DNA of 64,000 nt from Phytophthora sp. 'mugwort' (Eukaryota > Oomycota > Peronosporomycetes > Peronosporales > Peronosporaceae): assembly GCA_033558025.1 (NCBI GenBank), contig JAUCEF010000001.1, forward strand, positions 682,001 to 746,000. Reading direction: 5' to 3'. Each line of letters begins with the position of its first letter. The stretch's first letter is position 1. The notes under the pieces are model-generated. The model was not told the DNA's origin and did not search any database. It saw only the letters and a list, made by a program, of their open reading frames with translations. Positions 44,455 to 53,890 of the stretch are shown here, piece by piece. The translations under genes and the position numbers were made by a program.

Positions 44455-45479
44455 TGTGATAAAAAAGTGCTCTGTGATTGGCTGAAGAGAATCACATTGT
44501 TTGTATTGGCAGTAACTACGGGTTTGGTCCAAAGATGGCTACAGTCTCCGCCATTCGCCATCCCAGTCAAGTTGACTGTCTGTCAACCGTAAGTCACGTC
44601 GAATGCCACCATCACCCCGAGCGCAATGTCGTTAAAGGGTACGGTCGACATATTCGTCCTCGTGCGCCATAATACCGTATTATTAATACGCAGTAACTTG
44701 CTGTCGCATGCCGCAGCATGTGACCCGCTTGATACACGCGCTGCAATCCAGTGCCGTTTATCGCGATTTGCTTTTCGTGTACTGTACTCCAGGGGGGAAC
44801 TGGCGGCGTTCAAACTTATCTCAACATTATCGACACGAAGCGCATGGTAGCGTATTAATACCTAGGCTGACTCTACAGCAAAATTCCGAACATGTACTGT
44901 CAACAGCTACCGCTGCGCGACAGCTTTTTATGCGGCACCGACGCTACAAACGCCACACTTTGATTTGTCAAACGGATAGGGCGACAGGGCGGATGAGGCA
45001 AATCCTTGCTTCGGGGTCTATGTCGCTTCGGGCGCACGTCGGGCTCATGGCTGGAGTCAAGCCGACATCGCTTGCTTAACCGCGCTGATCACTAATTTAT
45101 CACATGCAGTGACATTAGTGTACAGTATATCGGGCCCAATTGTACTGCACCCTGACATCGCTCAGACCACGACGCGATGGCCATTCCCAGGGGTCTAGCG
45201 TCGTTGTCGGCGGCCGCTGGCGTTTCCGCTGTATCAGGGCAAACGCTTCGTCGCATGAAATCCACGGCAGATGTTGGCGCGCTACCATGCACCAAGCGTG
45301 CGTGTCTAGAAATAGAAACGCGAGCGCACACGGAGATTTTCGTGATGGAACGGACCTCCTGGTTCAGGTCTGCCTTGAAGCGAGAAACTCATTCGTGAAC
45401 TCGCCGCCTAGTCCGCACTTGAGTCCAGCCACCGACGCCGCACTGCCAGCGTCACCACCTATATCCAAACTCCTCAGCC
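44455..45479. other. Intergenic between TBP-like and first ATPase-inhibitor-like gene
   Basis: These two genes are divergently transcribed. Open frames at 44708-45079 (+) and 45092-45331 (-) match nothing and have no good start context. Confidence 0.45.
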
Positions 45480-45908
45480 ATGCAGACCGCTCTCGTCGTC
45501 GTCGCCAAGCAGACTGCGCTTGCGCTGGCCCCGCGCGTCGTGGCCATGGCCCCGGCCCTCCAGGTTGCCATCATGAGCACACAGCGCTCGCTGACCACGC
45601 AAGCACAGGAGAACCGACGCCCCGTGCTCTTCCGGTAAGTCCTCGTTGCGCAAACATTTTTAGGTTATTTTCTAACAACTGTACATGCCTGTCAAATCGT
45701 GCCACCGAACAGTAAGGACGACGAGAAGGAAATGCGGAAACTGCTGCGGAAGATGCACCTTCAGGCTTGCTACAGCGACAAGGCCGGCTTCCGCAAGCAG
45801 ATCGAGCACGACAAGCATACGCTCGGCGAGATCCCGGGCCTCATGCCCGGCGTGGACCTGACTCAGGAGCAGGTGGACGCGCTTCTGAGCTGGAAGCACC
45901 TGTACTAG
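45480..45908 (+). CDS. Mitochondrial ATPase-inhibitor (IF1)-like protein A, 116 aa, two exons
   Basis: Exons 45480-45634 and 45713-45908 with a 78-bp GT...AG intron. Residues 1-45 are Ala/Val/Gln/Arg-rich without acidic residues, as in a mitochondrial presequence. The mature part has KDDEKEMRKLLRKMHLQACY, a central HDKHTLGEIPGL and the C-terminal QEQVDALLSWKHLY. The paralogue at 47779 shares the intron position and this C-terminal layout. IF1 proteins bind F1-ATPase and block ATP hydrolysis when the membrane potential collapses. This family call rests on size, targeting and the basic helical core. Copy A lacks the DKEKAAEAVFF segment of copy B, so it may have diverged in role. Confidence 0.6.
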
Positions 45909-47778
45909 GCGACGAGAATTCGTGGTCTTCACATGGGAGGGAAAGTGAAACTCTGGCGGTCTCGAGCTCCCGACTTCGTTCGCCAGCTCCGTCACTCCAG
46001 CCACCTCGCTCCTCCCCCGCATCTGACCGGGTTTGCCTCCGACCCCCGAAGGCAGTCTGGCAGCTCCTGTTTGGAGCTGCTGCTGCTACCGCCCGCAGCC
46101 CCAGGCCTGGCCCACGTAGACCTCCTCGCTGCATGTACATGTCCATACACCTCCGCTCTCCTCGCGACGCGGCCCGCAACGACGATGCTTTACGTTTGGT
46201 AGCAGCATCCTACAACAGATTTTGGCGGTGATCCATCATCTTGTAGCTATTTCCCTTTGTTTTTTTTTCTTACGCTGATTAAGCGATGGCCGACTTAGAA
46301 ATCAATAAATTTCTAACATGCGGACTAAAAGAAACATTAACCTAAGCTTGCATGAAGTGTAGTTTGCTATGATATGTGATGCCTGCTAGCACTGCTGCGT
46401 CACAGCACTAAGGCAGGCGTTTGATACTTAAGTATCCTATAGACGGGAAAAAGCTGGCAGTTCTTTCAAAGAACTTCTTTGTGGTTGCAGCAGATTTATC
46501 ATACGATTCCGTCAATATGAATCCCTAATCTTGGAATGCACAACAGGAATGAAAACACGATGACCAGCAACAGTCCACAAACCTTTCCACCCTTTGAACG
46601 TAATACGTAGTATGAAATACACATTCGCCGAAATTCCAGTCCAGGGGTGCTTAACTGTATGAAAGACCCTTTTGTGCAGGAGTCTGAAGAAGTCCAGCAT
46701 TGATATTTGCTGCCTATTCCTTGCTTCCTGCCCAGCTCCTCTCGTAGTTCTGGCTGCATCTCAAAGAAGTCTCGGACCCCACAAATCTGTCCGACTTGCC
46801 CGTTGAAGCAAAATAAAACGTTGGGTGCAATACTTTATCGGATTAGACAGGTAGTATATTTTGGTGAAATGATAAAACACGAACAAAGGTGGTAAGTAGT
46901 ACGGCCGTGCCAGGCTCCAGCCCTCGATACGCCCTGTATATATTGCAGCAAGCTTCCAACGCCTCGTCGTGCTGAGCAGTCGGATCGCGTGCGGCGTTTG
47001 AAGATCCTGCGGGCTAGTTTTTGATACCGCGCTCCATATTGGACCATTTTAAATCGTTTTTTTGGTATACATGCACCACCGTTTTTTTTGCACGGTAGGG
47101 TTAGGAAAGGTGCAGACCACGTCGGTGCGTAATAAGCGCAAACTTGCAATGCCTCCGAGCTGAAAGATACTGTATTACATTCCTGCACTTGCATATGTCG
47201 ATCCACTTGCAATTATGGACCGGCATCATCGCTCTATCCTCTTGTCAGTGTAATCGCCAAGTTTGTGTATCAGCATCGAGCCGGATTGACATCAATGAGC
47301 CTCACCGTGTCCACTGACAACTGCCAAGCACTTGCATCACACCAATAGCAACTAACTGCTGCACACAACACACGAGAACATAGTGGAGACTTCCTGCCTG
47401 TACAGCAGCAGCTCAGGTGGCGAGGCGTGTCGAGAAAAACTACTAATGTAGCATTCTTCACACCTGGTACGCTCCCGTACTTGAAGTTGTTCCAGTAAAA
47501 AGTCGTTATTCTTTACTGCGACACTTTGCACCGACCAGACCGCCCGCATCCAAAACAGTGTTTGTATTAGTCGCTGCAACAGATCCCATTTGTCGCGACT
47601 ACAGATGTCCCGCCGCAATCGCCCTACTACTTTTTACGTAAAAACATTGACGCTTTGGGGCGTGCGGCGGTCGTGTCTTTTGCCAGCACGTGTGGCTTGA
47701 AAGCGAGGGAAGAGGGGGGGGGGGAACCAAACCGCCAGTATACAACAACAGCACAGCTAGGAAGTGACCAAAAGAAAC
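45909..47778. other. Intergenic, 1.9 kb, between the two ATPase-inhibitor-like genes
   Basis: No gene supported. Minus-strand frames near 46499-46759 and 46835-47212 overlap in different frames and could be a decayed gene, but nothing is recognisable. A poly-G run lies near 47718. Confidence 0.4.
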
Positions 47779-48168
47779 ATGCTTGCCGTTCGCCGCGCCG
47801 CCATCGCCGTCCCCAAGCGCACCTTCGCGTCGCCAGTCCAGACCATGGGCCTCTCCGACCTCCGGGACAAGGAAAAAGCCGCCGAGGCCGTCTTCTTCAA
47901 GTACGCCCCTACAAATTGCAAGATAGTCCTTAAAATCATTGGGAATCTTAACTTTTTATATGTAAAACCAATAAATTATGACAGCAAGCAAGACGAGAAG
48001 GCGCTACGTAAGCTGCTGCAGAAGATGAAGGGCCAGACGGATGTCGTGGACAAGGAAGGCTACAAGCACCACGTGGAGCACGACAAAAACGGCCTGAAGG
48101 AGATCCCCGGCCTTAACTTGAGCGAAGAACAGGTTAAGGCGCTGCTCAAGTGGAAGCACCAGCAATAG
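47779..48168 (+). CDS. Mitochondrial ATPase-inhibitor (IF1)-like protein B, 101 aa, two exons
   Basis: Exons 47779-47900 and 47985-48168, with an 84-bp GT...AG intron. The intron happens to be open in frame, so an unspliced reading would be longer but would insert unlikely residues. The N-terminus (MLAVRRAAIAVPKRTFA) is a typical mitochondrial targeting sequence. The mature protein reads LRDKEKAAEAVFFNKQDEKA, then LRKLLQKMKGQ, a His-rich KHHVEHDKN and the end EEQVKALLKWKHQQ. The DKEKAAEAVFFNKQDE segment corresponds to the inhibitory helix of IF1. It is the closer of the two copies to IF1, with the same splice position as copy A. Confidence 0.65.
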   Translation: MLAVRRAAIAVPKRTFASPVQTMGLSDLRDKEKAAEAVFFKYAPTNCKIVLKIIGNLNFLYVKPINYDSKQDEKALRKLLQKMKGQTDVVDKEGYKHHVEHDKNGLKEIPGLNLSEEQVKALLKWKHQQ

Positions 48169-48809
48169 GGCGCTGGTGCTGACTCTTCTTCGTCCATTCT
48201 CGTAACTTCTCGCCAGGCTTTAAGAAGGAGCCTTTCCTCTTTTCGTTCTCAATGTGGCTTTTCGGCCCCAACTCCATGAAAACTACTATAGCTTTGAAGC
48301 AGCAACTGGGCGAGTGTCACAGGAACAATCATCCAAATCAAGAGTTCGACCGGATCTGGCGTCTTTAAGTCTTGCGCGTTGCGTTCGTGTTTAAGCAGAG
48401 TCATCTAGTGGTGGTAGTGGGCGAAGCAAAGGGCGTTGGGGGGGGACTCCCAATTTTACAGTGAGGTCTGGATTTCCAGGAGAAGTGAACAAAAGAAGAG
48501 GACGGAGGAGAGCAAAGCAGCAGCCGCTAGCAAGACGTACAAAGTTGCACCGCACCCCAAACAAAACAATAAAAAGCTAATTAACAACTCTGTCGGTGTT
48601 GCATTCAGGTGCCGGTGCGCGAACCCTCTGTCTGGGGGTTGAGTATTGTGGATTTTTGTCTATCGTGAGGGCCTGTCGAGACTAACGTTGACGTACTTGA
48701 AATTGGAGGCCGTTGCACGTTGAAGCTGACCACTTCGATCCACACGCGCCTTGCAATTCATCGGTGAAGTAACTCGACGAATGAGGAGCAAATCTCATCC
48801 GCGTTGCTT
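48169..48809. other. Intergenic, convergent 3' flanks
   Basis: Lies between the 3' ends of ATPase-inhibitor-like gene B (+) and TAF7 (-). Poly-G runs occur near 48437. No gene seen. Confidence 0.5.
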
Positions 48810-50428
48810 TCAGCTCGACTCGAACGCCGCGATCTCCGCCTTGACATTGTCTAACTCCGCCATGATCTGGGTACGCTGCTTGTGCGCAGTCTCGAGCATT
48901 TGCTTAAACCGATTCTGTGGCAAGGCAGAGGTGCAATAGCGTGTCGGATACGTGAGCAAGCAGCACATAAACAGTTTATGATAACTGATGGAAAAAGCGC
49001 AGCAAGTGAGGGACCCACCTTGACAATAATGTTGGAGTTGGCGTCGACCTTGGCGCTGAGTTCGCTCACATCGCGGTCAGCATCACGCAAAGACTTCTGT
49101 AGGCGTTCGCGACTGGGCAGCAGTTTGATGTAGGCCGGGTCAGTCAAGTAATCCTTCCGGCGAGGTGGTGACGCCGGTTTAATGTCCATGCCTCCGAGGA
49201 TGTCATCCTCCAGCATGTCCACCTCCTTGTCTTCGTCGAGGCCACGGTTTGTTTGAGGGTGCAGCTGCATGGGAGATAGTCTTGGACTCGGTGTCGGTGC
49301 AAATGTAGGCGAGCGCTGCACGGACGTCCGTCCGTCTGTCTGAGACTCGGCCTCCGAGCCAATATCTGTGGCGAGCGGTGTATTCATGATCGACGCATTG
49401 GCCGTACCTGGCACTGTGCTGTTTCCGGCGCTCGGTGGCAGCATCTTCTGCTGTTTCATCGGCGGCTCTTCCGATAGAGTCAGATATTCGGGGTGCTCCC
49501 GAATGAGCTCCATCTCGTCCGTCACAGTAATTCCACCTGGATGCTCCTCATCTGCCATCCAGTCATAGAAATCTACCAGCTCTTCATGCACGTCTTCGAC
49601 CGCGCCACCAGCAATGATCTTTACCAAATCCTCTTCGACCCGAGCGACATCAGATTTCTAACGACATCCAGCAAGACAGAACCACTTATTAAGTCTCTAT
49701 ACTCCATACAACCTAACCTATAGATGCTGTCGTTCCATACGTACTGGGAACGGTGTGGTCTTCTTTGTCTTCTCGTACTTGCGCTTAATGACGTTGGTGT
49801 TCGGCGGCGTGAGTCCGTTCGGCACTTCCTCCTGCGTCTCCAACAACTTTTTCTCCTCTTCCTTATCCGTCACCACGAAGATCTAACAAATACACAGGTT
49901 CACCACCGACATCTCTTAGCTTCTCACGACTCCAGACCAGCCTCAACCTCCCCGTACGCCACGTACCTGTCCAATCTCTCCGCTCTTGTAAAAAAAGTTG
50001 TCGTCGTATGTCTTGTGCGTCTCCAAGATGGTCGGCAATTGGGCTGCAGTTCGTGGACGGTTTTCCGCAGTGTCAGCAAACGTCAGTGTACACTTCCACC
50101 TGGTCGTTAACCCCCCGAAACAGCGTTAATAACAACTAACGCACCGATCTTCGCGGGGTACTTCCTGCCGTTCACATGCAACGTAAAATGCTTATTATCC
50201 GCTGATAAACATGTCAAAACCCACCGTAAAACGCGTTACAATACATATTATCAGCACATTTAGTCGTCGTCATTGCACATGTCCTTCTCTGCTTCTAGCG
50301 TCATTAGAAATGCCGCAGCCCCACACACCTCCTGCCACCATGTCCACGTTGGCCGAGTCTCCATTCGCGATGCCGGTGCGCACCTCTTGCGCCAGGCGCT
50401 TTGGGAGCTGCAGCAAATACTGCTCCAT
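48810..50428 (-). CDS. TAF7: TFIID subunit 7 (TAF7), 371 aa, six exons
   Basis: Exons on the minus strand: 50329-50428, 50145-50201, 49967-50043, 49745-49882, 49019-49657, 48810-48914. Introns of 87-127 bp (the third, 49883-49966, is 84 bp) have GT...AG ends and hold frame. The TAF7 N-terminal domain is recognisable: MEQYLLQLPKRLAQEVRTGI, HFTLHVNGRKYPAKI, the hallmark QLPTILETHKTYDDNFFYKS with GEIGQ, then NGLTPPNTNVIKRKYEKTKK and KSDVARVEEDLVKII. A Ser/Pro-rich acidic middle is followed by a C-terminal coiled coil (residues about 290-371). TAF7 sits on TAF1 in TFIID, restrains its acetyltransferase activity and takes part in promoter binding. All domain blocks are intact. Confidence 0.85.
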
Positions 50429-51195
50429 TCCCTCCTCTGTCGAGAGACACGAGAGGGTTACGGGGTACAATATATAATGAATTTAAATTTTTTGACGACA
50501 TATTTCGGTATTGCAATGTCAAAAATCAATAATAATGCGTAAGTATAACTTACAATCGTTAATATTTACGTAATATACATGTATTGTGAAAGTCAGATGA
50601 TATGTCCTATTTTTTGCAAATCGACCGCTTTATAGCCGATTTTTTTTAGGCTCTATATATACGACGTAGCCCTTTTTTATTATATATCAACAGAACGCCA
50701 GTCCGATTTGTTGTATCCCAACCCCTGTTCATAATCACATGTTGCCGTCGATTTAGCGTCAAATCGTTTCGAATGGCCGTTTAACACTGGGCATTCGAGG
50801 TCATCGCTATATATATAAACGATGTCGATGTCGCTATTATCATTAAACAAGGGATAACTATACGTATTATGATTGAAAAAGCTTACCTATGCGCCTCTTT
50901 TTTATTTTTTTTATGTCTGTTAGGAATGAAAATGTCTTCATTTGGGGCGTAGTCTCTCAACTATTTGTTCATCCGAGACTCAAACCGCGCAAGGCTATTT
51001 AATAGCGGAGCTATAAAATCTCGTGGTGTTATTTGCACAATGGACGTTTTACGTCCACAACTCTGATTTAAATTTTCTCCTATCCTGTTTTGTTTTCTAC
51101 CCATCCAAAACGGCCTAACCGAGCTGGACATATTGGTCGATTTTCACAATGTCGAGGTTTCGGCTCGACAGGCTGTTACCAGTACCGTAAATCTC
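50429..51195. other. AT-rich intergenic region upstream of TAF7
   Basis: Strongly AT-rich with many TATATATA runs (for example near 50650-50690 and 50810). No gene seen. Confidence 0.5.
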
Positions 51196-51492
51196 CTATA
51201 CCTTATACTGAAAGGATACGGTATATCGTGACTCCTCCTTGAGCGGTGCTTGGCTCTTGCTCGTCGTCTCCTGAAATATCATGGTCCGCGAGCGATATAT
51301 CCCCTCCTCCTCGAGCGGTACTTGGATGTAGATCTGTCTGGGGAGGTGGAAGTGGTAATACGGATGGAAGTGGCGACGGTGGCAATGCGAGCGGAGACGG
51401 CGCTGCGAAAATTTCTTAGCCAACGAGATGGAGATGTTGGGGGTTCTTCGCTTTTTTCTTACCTTGGTGGCCTTCTCCACCAGGAACTCCCG

Positions 51493-51938
51493 CTACAGGC
51501 TGATAGACACTAGATCAAAATTCCACAAGGCGCTAACGGTGTGGTCGGTATTCAGCCTTGATTTTATCACTTTGAGTTGGCTCAAGGGGTCCTGAGGGCG
51601 GATCTCGAATATGAAAACTGTCATAGGCGGCAGCTTGACCAGCTTCGCTAACGTGTCCGTGGCCCATGCTTTCGGCTCCTCCTTGCGCTTGCTTTGATTA
51701 GCGATTTGCCATGCAAGGATAATGTCGCCGACGCGAAGGCATGAGCGCGTCGCCGGGGAGTAGACAGAATCCACGCAGTCTACACAAAAATCGCCATTAC
51801 CCTGCTGATCCACAGTGAACCCGAGGTCACGGTCGACTTCGTTGTCGTTACGATACAGGATCACCTACATGCCGACACGCAAGTGTCAGTTAGTGGCCGC
51901 GAACCAAATAAGCTCATTCAACTTACTTTGTGTGTCAT
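51493..51938 (-). CDS. Short PDZ-like domain protein, 127 aa, two exons, possibly truncated
   Basis: Exon 1 (51927-51938) encodes only MTHK; after a 62-bp intron exon 2 is 51493-51864. The protein has a PDZ-like fold signature: LGFTVDQQGNGDFCV in place of the GLGF carboxylate-binding loop, SCLRVGDIILAWQIAN in the second strand-helix region, and LVKLPPMTVFIFEIRP at the end. Such domains bind C-terminal peptides. The same frame continues past the TAG (51493-51495) with REFLVEKATK and then a possible donor (AAG|GTAAG) leading to a Pro/Ser-rich tail (51203-51385). The stop may therefore be a mutation that shortened a longer gene. Confidence 0.55.
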
Positions 51939-52187
51939 CGCGCTAAAACAAAAATGGCCTCAATTAACAAAAAAAGACAGACAACAGACCCCTATTCTCT
52001 CGCCGCAGCTGACCAATAGTGACGGGACGGACGTAAAAAACAGACATTAGACCCCCCTATCCTCTCGTTGAGATTAACTTTACGTAAAAATGAGGTGCTT
52101 ATTTTTATTCACAGGATATTCCGTGACCAATGAATGAAAGCCCTTTCTCTCCGTTTCTTTTTCATTTGGAAATTTGCCCAAGACGAC

Positions 52188-53031
52188 ATGGCAGATTTGT
52201 TTTTTAACGAAATCATTCGGCACGGTCTCTACGCAGTTCGCCACGACGCCGGCAGCCATGCGGCGCAGGCCATCGAAAGCGCCAGGGGCTACATTTCCGT
52301 GCTTGCGCGGAACGAGTGGAAACAGGTATACAAGACTCCGGAAGGCCCAGAGCTCGAGTTTACGCCGATCATCGGGCGTTCCCGACACGTACTCAGTCCG
52401 AACCAGGCGAGCCGCTGGGTTCGAACCTCACCAAAGACTGGAAAGGCGTATATCCAATGTCGACGTCGCATACGTGGACTGTAGAGTCCGGCCCAGATCC
52501 GTTCCCGCACAGAGACTTCCAAGTTGGCGACGGCAAGATCTTCGCGAATAACGTCAATGTCCCCGCGGGCATCATTGTCGCAATGCGCAGCAAGGCCATC
52601 AATCTTTACGGGTGGAACTGTCTGGTGGTAGAGCCGACTCGACTGGAGAGGTACGCGCTAAAGGCGGGCGACGTGTTTATCTACAGGGGCAGCATGGTGT
52701 ACCAAGTCGACGAGCAGGCGAGCCTATATCTGCATGGGTACTTGGAGCCGGGGGCCATGATAGGGCAGAAGATGCTCGAAGTCACGAAACACGTTGGTCA
52801 AAGTGAAGACGCTCCTAGAGGCGAATCTCGATCCGACCGCGGCATGTCCAATGTCTGCGTGTAAATACTCCCCGTGGGCAATGACATCTTCCAGCAACAT
52901 GTTGAAGCATCTCAAGCGCGAGCGCGGGATCCGTCGAACGACGTGGCGGCGGGAGTCGACGAAGGGAGGTGTGTCGATCACCGAGCTAATATGCTTAGAC
53001 AACTCCGTCGCCAAATAATTATTCGAATATA
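52188..53031 (+). pseudogene. Virus-like gene, 5' part, split by the Fanzor transposon
   Basis: ATG 52188 opens MADLFFNEIIRHGLYAVRHD. A frame change near 52430 leads into a second frame (LTKDWKGVYPMSTSHTW, then VVEPTRLERYALKAGDVFIY), which ends at a TAA at 52862 and then runs open again to the 10-bp repeat TTCGAATATA (53022-53031). Collapsing that repeat with its copy at 60432-60441 continues the same frame to a stop at 60511. No introns are seen. I do not recognise the family. Viral origin is inferred from the linked SF3 helicase and from compact, intronless ORFs nearby. It is dead. Confidence 0.45.
53022..53031. repeat. Left copy of a 10-bp direct repeat flanking the Fanzor transposon
   Basis: TTCGAATATA here and at 60432-60441. 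The right copy touches the TIR; the left one is 7 bp (TTACAGG) away. It is a probable target duplication if the right TIR has lost its outer 7 bp. Confidence 0.5.
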
Positions 53032-53038
53032 TTACAGG

Positions 53039-53062
53039 GGTCACTGAAAATGTCCTATCCTG
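53039..53062 (+). repeat. Left TIR of the Fanzor transposon
   Basis: 24 bp, an exact reverse complement of 60408-60431. The Fanzor stop codon (TGA, 53043-53041) lies inside it. Confidence 0.85.
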
Positions 53063-53557
53063 CAATATCCAGGTCTAACCTGGGTGGAGACTTTCTCATC
53101 CCCACGTTGCTTTAATCTACTATCTTTCATGCGTCCGCGCCCCAACACCTCGCTCTTGACCAGTTCCAACATGTTGATCGCCGCGTTCACGTCGCGGTCC
53201 TAGTAGCTGGCATTGCAATCATCGTGGCCGCAGCGTAGCACTCCGTAGCACCTCTTGTTTTCTAACTGCACCTCGGCTCGGTTCCGCGGGAGCACCACGC
53301 CCTTTCGCTTTCTCCTCTTGGTGAGCTTGGTGTCCACGCGGAACTCGACCGGAAAGCGTCTGGTGGCACTGCGAGCAGAGCTTGCTCGTCCTGAACTCGT
53401 CCATGGAGATCACCGTCGCGCGCTTCCGCAGCGCCTGCTTCAGCCCTTTCACCGGACTAGGGGCGTGACCCTTGATACCTTTACGCCTGCTCCAGTCACC
53501 GAACGCCACGCATGTCGTCGAAAGCGTGGCCTTGGGAACAATCCGCCTGGCGATTTC

Positions 53558-53874
53558 TGTTGTCAAGAAGACGTCTCGACCAGCTGCTGTATACCGGTAG
53601 GATACCGGTATGACCTTCGCTCAGTGACACCGCAACCATTTCTGCGATTACGGGACGGTGTTTACGCTACGGACGATTACGCCACGGGTGGGTACAAGAT
53701 TGTGGGTACAAGATGGGGGCTCTACGTGGCACTCGCCTATTGGCTGAAGTAACTCAGTATCCAGTAGAGTGTACCCAGTAGGTAGAACTATAGGCTTAGA
53801 GGTAGCAAGGAGTTTGCGAACTAAGGACCTAAATCAATCACTTTGCATTTTGCCATCAAGTGACCAAGCCTTTT
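53558..53874 (+). repeat. 5' LTR of the young Copia
   Basis: 317 bp, starts TGTTGTCAAGAAGACGTCTC and ends ACCAAGCCTTTT. It contains the near-palindrome TACCGGTAGGATACCGGTA (53592-53610). Confidence 0.92.
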
Positions 53875-53890
53875 GGTTATGAGCCCAAGC
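53873..53890 (+). promoter_or_regulatory. Primer-binding site of half-tRNA type, overlapping the gag start
   Basis: Directly after the 5' LTR comes GGTTATGAGCCCAAGC. This resembles the complement of an initiator tRNA-Met anticodon arm, the internal-tRNA priming known for Drosophila copia, rather than the complement of a tRNA 3' end. The gag ATG (53879) lies within it. Confidence 0.6.

Noticed and set aside
51478..51495. An 18-nt GT...AG intron removing the PDZ gene's stop
   Set aside because: Far too short for spliceosomal splicing. Reported as a stop instead.
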